A stretch of 64,000 bases of DNA, taken from the NCBI RefSeq assembly GCF_036237275.1, contig NZ_CP108352.1, positions 1,364,001 through 1,428,000 on the forward strand, written 5' to 3'. This DNA is from Streptomyces sp. NBC_01353 (lineage in GTDB: Bacteria > Actinomycetota > Actinomycetes > Streptomycetales > Streptomycetaceae). A model generated the notes under the pieces. That model did no database searches and had not been told where the DNA came from. It saw nothing but the letters and a program-made list of their open reading frames with translations. A program made the position numbers and the translations under genes. Shown piece after piece: positions 47,601-55,463 of this stretch (positions are counted from its first letter, which is position 1; the number at the start of each line of letters is the position of its first letter).

Positions 47601-48620
47601 CCGCTCGTCGTGGTGGCCTACCGGTCCGGACTCCTCGGGCTGTGGGCGGTCGGCGGCACGGTCCCCGCACCGGTCCACCGCACAAGCTCGCGAACGGCGT
47701 TGGCCGGACTCGTGTGTGTCTCGGGCCCCACCGGCGCAGACCGGCTGATCACCGTCACGGACGACGGCCGCCTCGCGCACTGGCGTGTGAGCACCGGTGA
47801 CGACGGTCCGGCGATCGTGGCCGGCAACGACGGTGCGCTGCCCGGTGTGCGCGGCGCCGATCCCGTCCTGGCGGCCCTGCCGACGGCCGAGCACGGTGCG
47901 GTGCCGGTGGTCGGCGACAGGCAGGGCAGCGTGCGGGTCGTCCGTCCGACCGCCGCCCCCGGCCGTCCCGCGTTCCTCGAGACCTCGACAGGAAGCAGGG
48001 CCATCACGGCGATCGGTGCCCTGCGCGGGCCTCAGGGCGGCAGCGTCCTGGTGACAGCGGCGGAGCGGGATTCCACGGTGCACTTCTGGGACCCCTCGGC
48101 GGCGGCCCGCGCCGGTGACGCGCCGGCGGGCCGCATGCCGTCGATCCGCGACCTGCGACCGTATGTGTCGGCGGACGGTACCGAGACGCTGGTGGTGACG
48201 GAGCGGAGCGCCGGGCAGACGACGGTGCGGGTCCTGCGCGCGTCGGACGGTGCCGAGTTGGACGTACCGGCTCCTTCGGGCGAAGCCGAGCCGGAGGAGG
48301 CGCCGCTGCCCCAGGGGGCCGACGACCAGCACAGCCGTACCGTCGGCTGCGTCGCACTCGGCGCACCGGTCGCTCCCACCCGCCCGGCCCGGCTACGGGC
48401 GACCGCCGGGCGTGAGGGGACCGTCGTGGTGTGGCGCGAGGAACCGCGGTCCGGCTGGCGACCGGTGCGCCGCATACCGCTGGGGTCACCGTGCACCCGG
48501 CTCGCACCCCTTCCGTCGGGACCGCTCGCGGTCGCCACCGACGACGGGTTCGTGGTGCTCAGGCTCAATCCCGTCGTGCGTGAGGGTGACGGCGGGGGAA
48601 CGGAGGAGACGGATGGATGA
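44667..48620 (+). CDS. Caspase-like protease-NTPase-WD40 protein
   Basis: A 1317-residue signalling protein. Residues 1-245 form a caspase-like domain whose His-Cys dyad is visible: H95 in LLWFGHGRA and C149 in VMVEACNSENFA. Residues about 280-770 are a STAND-like P-loop NTPase: Walker A TGAPGAGKSALL (K319), Walker B LLVADALDEA (D403, D406, E407), and GTRPS further on, followed by helical repeats. The rest (about 780-1310) is a WD40 propeller with blades ending AWEPW, LQLWDT, AHWRV, HFWDPS and VVWREE. This plan (protease, oligomerising NTPase, sensor propeller) is that of NLR-like bacterial conflict proteins. It overlaps the next gene by 8 bases. Confidence 0.85.
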   Translation: MASEFDDMEADVADSFDVHLIPVGPVAGFPDGDTVSEAERTAAVLRRMGGEAVDPVFAGRAVESLTDADEALAHWAGERPGDDESRPSALLWFGHGRAATLGAVLLVPGSKERGDARVTPEMVAHYVHAEQRRREQNESHWALVMVEACNSENFARDVACMFNGSKQPRTRSLLLIATGKPEAQGYLGTFRKVLERYLDTKTSLDEVFTLRDLQGHFIRHRVYAELVGGETSAELRLVLRDRVPLAGATTVADLRRQQNRFDEAPDALPLMPAPDKVGFLEVVHDFTGRTADLRTVASWCVDPAATSVLAVTGAPGAGKSALLGETLRRWSHRRAEDGDIGPAPRIVAVLPLTGSTPEDVVRRLADTLDAHPGGGDVLDAVRRRLTELSHGPGAEAPALLVADALDEARDPVPIAALLRDLATTGVRLLIGTRPSPLAGVAREGRPADDSGHVDLLELLGSATGHARVLTLAPDPSAARDYAERNVREILREHPTSDDAWHESVAGTVADAVEAHVRTRSWQFLQAALVVQEIGQRPGVLSPGPDGRTALAQMLERDQSGIFGAAVQRITAGLPTAEPLLRALAYAHGRGLPLADGIWARAAAGIAGADAPFDDDQVGLFLNRAAAYVLVDGEDRRSVFRLAHRTHTEQLLGDGTPDRRYEMLLALLDLAAAQAGAGQPLSPHLATRLAEYAADCGAPGWSALAERPTVVDRLPPASLSALALTPGPGTGTAPTDLPIEVLGTVASAHLIKESEPDDRPGLRQLGGLRAAGRTHDAGPGAAWEVAWGRVRRVPLHLRLGGADTVVTTLVTRPESAWLVTGSLDGSVMAWEPWREHHPTLLLSGCESPVTALAALGSTAPPAGNAEAGREERGDDETGGARGPGLLAVAHDDRTLQLWDTDAGLGTGDAAERPEPHTTSTVEVVRVMAAVPDGTRRFVVAGEAGYLALLGPDGTLSQPGEAISAGDVVGLVTLPGPDGAPLVVVAYRSGLLGLWAVGGTVPAPVHRTSSRTALAGLVCVSGPTGADRLITVTDDGRLAHWRVSTGDDGPAIVAGNDGALPGVRGADPVLAALPTAEHGAVPVVGDRQGSVRVVRPTAAPGRPAFLETSTGSRAITAIGALRGPQGGSVLVTAAERDSTVHFWDPSAAARAGDAPAGRMPSIRDLRPYVSADGTETLVVTERSAGQTTVRVLRASDGAELDVPAPSGEAEPEEAPLPQGADDQHSRTVGCVALGAPVAPTRPARLRATAGREGTVVVWREEPRSGWRPVRRIPLGSPCTRLAPLPSGPLAVATDDGFVVLRLNPVVREGDGGGTEETDG

Positions 48621-51600
48621 CGAGCTGCCGCCGGAGTACATCGAGGACCTGCTGGACGATCTGTTCACGGGGAAACAGGCCCAGCACGGCCGGTACCGGC
48701 TGGTGGGTGGCTACCAGGAGCTGATCCGCGGGCGATTGATCCATTTCGTCCTGCGGAACCTGGACCACGCCACTGACGTGCGCGAGGTGGCGCTGTTCCT
48801 CAATGTCGACCAGGCGGGGGGCGACCTCTGGGACCACGAGGTGCGCAATCTGTTACGGCTGAAGATGCTCGGCCATCCGGCGCTGCCGGAGATCGTGGAG
48901 GGCCGGTTCGACCGGACCTTCCGTGTCGCGTTCATCATGACGCGCCAGGAGGGACAGCCGCTCGCCAAGGACTGGCGGACCGTGGTGGACCTGTGGGCGA
49001 CGGCTTACCCGGTGGTGGCGTTCGAGCAGTTCAGCCTGTTGGTGGACGCGTTGAGCCAGCTGCACGGAACGCGGATCGTGCACCGGAACCTGACGTTGGC
49101 CGCCGTCCGGGTCAACCCCGTACCGAACAACCCGGCCCGGACGACGCTTGCCCTGGCGCGGTTCGAACTGAGCGCCCTGCTGAACAACCTGCTGCAGTCG
49201 GTCCACGGACCGAGCAGCAAGGCGACGTACGACGAGGCCGTGAAGGCGCTGTTCCTCTCGCCGCCGCCTGGTGTCACGAAGGCGCACCATCTGGCCTATC
49301 TCGCACCGGAGAACCACCCGTCGGTCTTCTGCGACGTCCGGCTGCGCCACCTGGATCACGGCAGCACCGACGTCTTCGGACTCGGTGTGCTCGGCTGGGA
49401 GCTCTTCGTCGGCCCTCTGACGGACCGGCTGCCCGACGAGTGCGCCGCCGTCGACCGTGCCGAGGGCGACGAACTGCCCGCGGCACTGGCCCGGTTGCAC
49501 AGTGCGATGCGCCGTGCACTCAATGTCTCCCTCAAGCTCCCCCGGCCGCTCCGCCAGGCGCTGCTCGAGATGCTCGACCCCTCGCCCACCGGCCGCAGTT
49601 CCTCCTTCGAGGCCTCGGCCAACCTGCAGCGCAACTGGTCCGGCATCTGCCTGGCCCTGGACCCGGCACCGACCGGCGCCAAACCGCGGCTGCTGGCCTT
49701 CATGCCCGATCAGTCCGTGGTGACGATCCACACGAGCCGTGGCTGGACGGACCACAGCCCCGACACCCCGCAGGGCTCCAAGGAGCTCCAGGCCTTCCTC
49801 GAGGAGGAGTTGCGCGAGGCCGAGCTCGTCCACTGCCACGGCGGAGCGGTCGGCTTCGTCGACGGCGACGCCCGATCGCTCCGTGAGGCCCAGTGGGCGC
49901 TGATCGGACAACAGGCCGTGTGGTTCTGCGCGTTCCTGTACGAGTACGACGCCATGGGCCGTCGCACGGTGACCCGCACCGACACCCTGGTCATCAAGTA
50001 CCTCGTCGACAAACGCTTCGCGTCCGACATCCTGTCGATCAGGCCGAAACGACGGATCGGCAAGGTGGACCTGGTGCCGTTCCGGCTGGGGCAGTCACTG
50101 GAGGACGAGCAGGAGGGCCGCCCTTCCTGGGAGGACCTCACCAACGCGGTCCAGAACACGGAGCAGGGCGCGCAGGGCGCCGACGTCCAGGAGATGCTGC
50201 GCGCCGTCTCCTTCATGCTGGACTACCAGACCGTGGCGCTCCGAGCCCGCCAGTACCCTTACACGCTCACCGAGACGGGAGACGGCCGTCATGTGCTGAC
50301 CCACGACAGGGGCAGGGAACTCAAGTGGCTGCACGATGACGAGCTGCTCACCGCCTACTGCTCCGATCCCAGACACAGGCCGGCGCTCGGCGACTTCGCC
50401 CGAGGCCTTCTCGCCGAGTCCGGCAAGCCCATGGTGGCCGTGGTGCACGACCGGCACAGTCCGTACTTCGGCAGTGGCTCCGTCGCGTTCCGGCTGAAGG
50501 AGCGTCTGGACTCGGAGGCCATCGTCGTCGAGGCCGCACCCGGGAAGGAGCTGCCGAGCAAGGGATGGCTCCGGCCCAACGACGACTTCGGCACGGAGGT
50601 CCAACTCCGCCGGGAGGCACGGGGACTCGCCTCGCTGCGTCAGAAGAGCGGCCTGGCGCGGGTCCTGCACACGCCCCAGTCCATCGAGCTGCACGGCCGG
50701 CGGGACATCACGCTGGACATTCCGGCGCGGCCCGGAGAGAAGCCTCTGCGGGGCAAGTCGGCCCAGATCATCGCCGACATGCTGCGCCTGCATCCGTTCT
50801 ACGCCCTCCAGGGACCTCCCGGCACGGGCAAGAGCACGGTGGTCTCCCATGCGTTGCGGGACTTCCTCAGGACGGAGCACGGCGCGCGCGTGCTGGTGAG
50901 CGCGCAGTCGAACGACGCGTTGAACCAGCTGGCGGGGAAGTGCCTGGAGCTGCTCAGGCCGGCGATCGACAGCCAGCAGGTGCTGATGCTCCGCGAGCAG
51001 TCGCGAACGAAGGACTCCGGCGAGCTGCCGGAGGAGTTGCGCCCCTTCACCGCGGAGGCGATCGCCGGGGATCTGGTCAAGCGGATCCGCAAGCGGGTCA
51101 CGGGCGGTCACATCGGAGCCCGCAACGCGTCGGAGGAGAAGCTGATGCTGCGGTGGTCCGATGTCGCCGAGGCGAACATGGTCGAGTTGACCGAGCGCAT
51201 CCGGTCCAGCGCCGATGTCGTCCTGGCGACGTGCTCGATCGCGGGCACGCTCACCGACGAGGTGCGCGATCCGTCGGACGTGTTCGACTGGGTGATCATC
51301 GAGGAGGCGGCCAAGGCCTGGCCGACGGAGATCATCATGCCGCTGGTCCTGGGCGTGCGCTGGACCCTGGTGGGCGACCATCTGCAGCTCGGGCCGCACC
51401 GCGCCCAGGACGTCAAGACGTTCCTGGACAGCCTGGCCTCGCACCAGGACGAGCGGATCAAGCTCCATCACGCGGCACGTGAGAGCTATCTGAGGTTCGT
51501 GCAGATGTTCGGCAGGTTCTTCGAGGGCCGGGACTCGGCGAACCGCGCCGAGGCCAGGAGCCCGATGGACACCCTCGTCACCCAGTTCCGTATGCACCCC

Positions 51601-52236
51601 ACCATCTCCCAGCCCTTCGCCCGGGCCTTCTACCCCGACAGCGGCGGCGGCACGTTCCTCAAACCCGATCCGCAGATCGACGAGTTCCACACCGCCACCA
51701 AGCCGGACTACGTGAAGGGCGCGCCCCTGATCTGGCTGGACACCTCCCAGCACACGAGCTGCGAGGACCGGGGGTACTGGTGGAACCCGGGAGAGGTCGA
51801 GCTGGTGGAGGACCTGGCGCGTGTGCTGGGACTCGACACCCAGAGCGACCCGAGGAAGCTGGCCGTGCTGACCCCGTACCGCAAGCAGGTGGACGCACTG
51901 AAGCGTGGGTTCCTGAACGGGCGGGTGCACACCGTCCACTCCTTCCAGGGCGGGCAGGCGAAGACGGTGATCGTCTCCCTGGTCCGCAGCTCGGAACGGG
52001 GTACGGAGACGCGGCAGAACGTGGGCCACACCGCCCAGACCGACGTGATCAACGTGATGCTCTCCCGGGCACAGCAGCTTCTCGTGGTCGTCGGGAACCT
52101 GCCTCATTTCGAGCGCCACGGCGGAAGCGCCTGGCAGTCGGTGATCAAGACCTTCCGTGAGGTCGGCAGGATCGTCGACGCCTCGACAGGACAGATCGTC
52201 GTCGACGCGGCGGCGGGAACGGGAGACGTCCGATGA
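48613..52236 (+). CDS. Pseudokinase-UPF1-like SF1 helicase fusion
   Basis: A 1207-residue protein. Residues about 25-345 have a protein-kinase fold (E76 of helix C, APE at 231-233, DVFGLG at 253) but the catalytic loop is HRN (157-159), DFG is replaced by RFE (183-185) and no VAIK lysine is seen, so it is probably a pseudokinase. A linker of about 380 residues is unassigned. The C-terminal COG1112/UPF1-type helicase is intact: GPPGTGKS (734-741), IIEEAAK (895-901), GDHLQLGP (921-928), QFRMHP (991-996), VHSFQGGQAK (1108-1117) and NVMLSRAQ (1147-1154). ATG 48613 follows GGAGGAG. Kinase-helicase fusions of this kind define MkoA of type I Mokosh defence. Confidence 0.85.
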   Translation: MDDELPPEYIEDLLDDLFTGKQAQHGRYRLVGGYQELIRGRLIHFVLRNLDHATDVREVALFLNVDQAGGDLWDHEVRNLLRLKMLGHPALPEIVEGRFDRTFRVAFIMTRQEGQPLAKDWRTVVDLWATAYPVVAFEQFSLLVDALSQLHGTRIVHRNLTLAAVRVNPVPNNPARTTLALARFELSALLNNLLQSVHGPSSKATYDEAVKALFLSPPPGVTKAHHLAYLAPENHPSVFCDVRLRHLDHGSTDVFGLGVLGWELFVGPLTDRLPDECAAVDRAEGDELPAALARLHSAMRRALNVSLKLPRPLRQALLEMLDPSPTGRSSSFEASANLQRNWSGICLALDPAPTGAKPRLLAFMPDQSVVTIHTSRGWTDHSPDTPQGSKELQAFLEEELREAELVHCHGGAVGFVDGDARSLREAQWALIGQQAVWFCAFLYEYDAMGRRTVTRTDTLVIKYLVDKRFASDILSIRPKRRIGKVDLVPFRLGQSLEDEQEGRPSWEDLTNAVQNTEQGAQGADVQEMLRAVSFMLDYQTVALRARQYPYTLTETGDGRHVLTHDRGRELKWLHDDELLTAYCSDPRHRPALGDFARGLLAESGKPMVAVVHDRHSPYFGSGSVAFRLKERLDSEAIVVEAAPGKELPSKGWLRPNDDFGTEVQLRREARGLASLRQKSGLARVLHTPQSIELHGRRDITLDIPARPGEKPLRGKSAQIIADMLRLHPFYALQGPPGTGKSTVVSHALRDFLRTEHGARVLVSAQSNDALNQLAGKCLELLRPAIDSQQVLMLREQSRTKDSGELPEELRPFTAEAIAGDLVKRIRKRVTGGHIGARNASEEKLMLRWSDVAEANMVELTERIRSSADVVLATCSIAGTLTDEVRDPSDVFDWVIIEEAAKAWPTEIIMPLVLGVRWTLVGDHLQLGPHRAQDVKTFLDSLASHQDERIKLHHAARESYLRFVQMFGRFFEGRDSANRAEARSPMDTLVTQFRMHPTISQPFARAFYPDSGGGTFLKPDPQIDEFHTATKPDYVKGAPLIWLDTSQHTSCEDRGYWWNPGEVELVEDLARVLGLDTQSDPRKLAVLTPYRKQVDALKRGFLNGRVHTVHSFQGGQAKTVIVSLVRSSERGTETRQNVGHTAQTDVINVMLSRAQQLLVVVGNLPHFERHGGSAWQSVIKTFREVGRIVDASTGQIVVDAAAGTGDVR

Positions 52237-55200
52237 CCGAGACCGCGCTCGTCGCGATTCCCTGCCGTGTCATCACCTTGCGGATGGAGCTCGGTGCGGA
52301 GGAAGGGGCCTCCACGCTGGAGGAGCTGGTGCTCAGGGCCGTGGCCGCCGGGCGCACCACCGTACGGGAGTTGGGCGAGCTGTTCTCGCTGCCGAACCGG
52401 CTGATGCTGGACGTGGTGCACGGGCTGTGGAGCCGGGGATTCCTGGCCGTCGACTTCACCACGAACACGCTGGAGAACACCCAGGCGGCCCAGGCGATCC
52501 TCGGTGAGCACGAGGGAGACCGGTCCGTCTCGTCCAAGGTGCAGGCGCGCAAGTTCCTGTTCGACCCGGTGACGGCCGCCGTGCTGCTGCACCGCAAGGG
52601 CATGGACCGGGTCCCGCACGGAGCGATCGCGATGCCGCTCGCACGCGGCATCTCGGAGACCGACATCCCGCAGACCGAGCTCCTGCGCGCGGTCCGGGAG
52701 GCCGTCCGCACCGACCGCAGGCAGCACGGGGTGCGCCAGCGTGTGCTGAACGTGTCCTTCGCCAACCCGATGCTGAGCCCACCCGAGGCCGTCCACTGGA
52801 ACACGGTGGAGGTCGTGGTCAACCGGGACCCTGCCACCGATCTGGTGACCGCCACGCCCGTCCAGATGCCGCCGGGCTGGGGCAGACGCGCCCTGCAGCT
52901 CTTCCAGTCCAGGGTGAGCGAGCTGGTACGCAACCGGCCCGACAGCAGGTTCGTCCAGCAGCTCCAGGCCCGGGAGACCCTGGAGGTGGTTCCACCGGAC
53001 AGCCTGCGCTCCCTCCTGGTCGGTCTGGACGGGCTGGCCGAGGGCCTGGAGACCATCGACTTCGACGAGCTGCCGGACCGGCACCTGGAGCTGGGTGCGA
53101 AGGCGACCCGGGTCATGGAGCAGCTGGCGGAGGCCCGCCGCGGGCGGTGCTCCGTGGAGCGGGTGGCTCCGGGTGCCGGCGTGGAATGGGTGGTGCAGGA
53201 CCTGATCGAGCAGGCGACCCACCAGCTCGTCCTGGCGCTGCCGCGCATCACCTACGACGCCCTGCACCCGCTGCTGCCCTCGCTGGAGCTCGCCGCGAAG
53301 CGAGGCGTCACGCTCGTGTTCCTGTGGGGCGGCACTCCGGCCGCCAAGCTGGAGGGCAAGGTCGCCACCGCCCTGTTCGACCTCCAGAGCCGCTTTCCCG
53401 AGAACGTGCTGCTCGAACAGCGCAGCAGCAGCAGCTCGGCGGCCGCGGTCGTCTGCGACGACCTGTACGCGTACGTCGGGTCCCGCAGCCCGCTCGCGGA
53501 GGACACCGGGGCCGGTGTCCTCGTGAAGCCGGCCGAGGGCACGGATGAGCCGCCGGGCTGTGTGACGGACCTGCTGAGCTGGGCCCGGCGGACGTACCCG
53601 TACTGGGAGACGGGGCAGAGCATCGCCCTGCTTCCGGCGGACTTCGGCAGGCGGCGGGGCACGGAGTTCTCGGCGGACACCGGCTCCGTGTGGCGCGACG
53701 TCTCCCTGCCGGAGCTGGCGGACACATGGCGCGAGGACGAGGTCGGCAGCCGTACCCGCTGGTCGGCCCACTGGGGCCGGGTGCTGCGCGAGCTCGTGGA
53801 CGCGGTGGAGGGGGTGTACCGGGGAGATCCGGTGGTGAGAGCCGTGTGGGACGGCATGTACGTCGACCTCGTCCACCACGCCGTCGACGGCGCCACAGAA
53901 CGGCTCGCCGTCACCGACGACTCCGCCGAGAGCGAGGCATGCTCGGACGCCCTCGGCGGACGGCTGATGCGGCTGCGGGACCGGGGCGTGGTGATCCATC
54001 TTCAGCACCCCCCGCTCAAGGACGGTCGCAGGATCGCCCAGACCTATGCCCAACTGCACCGGCGTCTCGGTACGGAGCGGACGCTGCGGAGCACCAGGGC
54101 ACGGGCGCGCGCGGTGCTGTCCGATCACGAGACCGTCATCGGCAGCTACCGTCCGCTCGGAAACCGGTCCGTGAACCCCGCGCAGGGGCCCGCCCCCACC
54201 GAGCTCGGTCTGCACATCATGAGCACCGCGTTCACCACGGACTTCGCCGGGGAGCTGGGCATCCCCGAGTGGTTCGGGACCACTGCGGACGGTGGGGACG
54301 CCGACGCGCGGCACGACTATCTGCCGCCGTTGCCCGCCCTCTCCTCGGTACGCGTGGACGCCGACGACTGGACGGTGCTCGACGACCGCTTCGCGGACGG
54401 CGCGTCGCCGGACCGGCTGCGCGGCGATTCCGCCGCGCTGCTCTTCGGGTCGACGGGCGACGAAGCGCAGCGACAGCGCTGGGGTCGCTGGCTCCTGCAC
54501 GACGCATGGCAGCGTCATGCGTTCATGGAGGCCTACCTGCTGGCTCCGCGGCTCGGCGACGCGGAGTCCCTACCGCCGCCGCTCGCGGCCGTGGCGGTGC
54601 CGCTCGAACACGGTCCGCTCGGCGATCAGTTGTTCTTCAGCGCGATGGAACTGGTCGACGCCCCGCCCGAGCACCGCACCGTCGCCCTGGTGGGCGCGGT
54701 CGCCGAAATGCTGCTGCACGGCGGCGACATCGGCCACGAGGTCTGCAAGGCGCTGACGGCACCCGGCGGCAAGGCGGCCGCCGACGTACCGCCCGGCTGG
54801 CTTCACCTGGCACGGGAGGCCGCGCGCTGCTTCCACGTGACGAAGGCCCCCGTGCCGCTCCAGGACATCAACGCCTGGGCCGAGCAGCAGAAGCGGGCGG
54901 CGGACATCCGGGACGGCTGGACGCGCATCGTCACCGAGGTGAGCGACTTCGAACGGGCGGAACAGCACTTCAAGTTCCAGGACGGGCAGCGCATGCACCG
55001 CGCGATGTTCCGACCGCCCGAGGGACTGTTCGTCCGCGTGCTGGCCATGGCCGACGGCCGGGCCACCGCCGAGTTCAGGGCGGAGACCGCCGCCGATCTG
55101 CCCGCCGACGCCCTGGAAGCACGGCACCACATGGACCAGTTGGCCACGGAACTGGGCGTGCGAAAGGTCGAATGGAGCAAGCACTTGGCGTACGCGCGGC

Positions 55201-55463
55201 GGGTCGCCGACGTGATGGCCACGGCGCGGCGTCTCGCGGCGTTGCAGGCGGCGGCCGAGTCCGAGCGGGAGACGACGGCCTCCGGGGCGGCGATGCTCCC
55301 CACGCTCGCCCCTGAGCAGCGAGCCTTCGCGCGCCTCCTCGACAGCACATGGCACACCCTCCTGGAGGAGGCGGAGGGACTGGGTGAGCCCGCCCGCTAC
55401 CCGGCGAAGGCCCTCCTGGGCGCTCTCGCCTCACTGCCGGTGATCGGAAAGGACGACAGATGA
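52233..55463 (+). CDS. Winged-helix and degenerate PLD-fold protein
   Basis: A 1076-residue protein. A winged-helix-like N-terminus is near 30-75 (TTVRELGELFSLPNRLMLDVV). Two phospholipase-D-like halves lie about 305-460 and 535-665; each keeps the strand-turn GS (VGSRS at 415-419; IGSYR at 636-640), but the HxKx4D motif has become S402-x-A404-x4-D409 in the first and R624-x-R626-x4-D631 in the second. It is therefore probably not a catalytic nuclease or lipase. The last 400 residues are unassigned. ATGA overlaps with both neighbours show tight coupling. In Mokosh systems a PLD protein partners the helicase; this would be a catalytically altered relative. Confidence 0.7.
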   Translation: MTETALVAIPCRVITLRMELGAEEGASTLEELVLRAVAAGRTTVRELGELFSLPNRLMLDVVHGLWSRGFLAVDFTTNTLENTQAAQAILGEHEGDRSVSSKVQARKFLFDPVTAAVLLHRKGMDRVPHGAIAMPLARGISETDIPQTELLRAVREAVRTDRRQHGVRQRVLNVSFANPMLSPPEAVHWNTVEVVVNRDPATDLVTATPVQMPPGWGRRALQLFQSRVSELVRNRPDSRFVQQLQARETLEVVPPDSLRSLLVGLDGLAEGLETIDFDELPDRHLELGAKATRVMEQLAEARRGRCSVERVAPGAGVEWVVQDLIEQATHQLVLALPRITYDALHPLLPSLELAAKRGVTLVFLWGGTPAAKLEGKVATALFDLQSRFPENVLLEQRSSSSSAAAVVCDDLYAYVGSRSPLAEDTGAGVLVKPAEGTDEPPGCVTDLLSWARRTYPYWETGQSIALLPADFGRRRGTEFSADTGSVWRDVSLPELADTWREDEVGSRTRWSAHWGRVLRELVDAVEGVYRGDPVVRAVWDGMYVDLVHHAVDGATERLAVTDDSAESEACSDALGGRLMRLRDRGVVIHLQHPPLKDGRRIAQTYAQLHRRLGTERTLRSTRARARAVLSDHETVIGSYRPLGNRSVNPAQGPAPTELGLHIMSTAFTTDFAGELGIPEWFGTTADGGDADARHDYLPPLPALSSVRVDADDWTVLDDRFADGASPDRLRGDSAALLFGSTGDEAQRQRWGRWLLHDAWQRHAFMEAYLLAPRLGDAESLPPPLAAVAVPLEHGPLGDQLFFSAMELVDAPPEHRTVALVGAVAEMLLHGGDIGHEVCKALTAPGGKAAADVPPGWLHLAREAARCFHVTKAPVPLQDINAWAEQQKRAADIRDGWTRIVTEVSDFERAEQHFKFQDGQRMHRAMFRPPEGLFVRVLAMADGRATAEFRAETAADLPADALEARHHMDQLATELGVRKVEWSKHLAYARRVADVMATARRLAALQAAAESERETTASGAAMLPTLAPEQRAFARLLDSTWHTLLEEAEGLGEPARYPAKALLGALASLPVIGKDDR

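Noticed and set aside
45918-48332. An 804-codon minus-strand frame opposite the caspase-WD40 gene
   Set aside because: No recognisable domain, Arg/Gly-rich composition, and the + strand frame carries clear caspase, NTPase and WD40 motifs.
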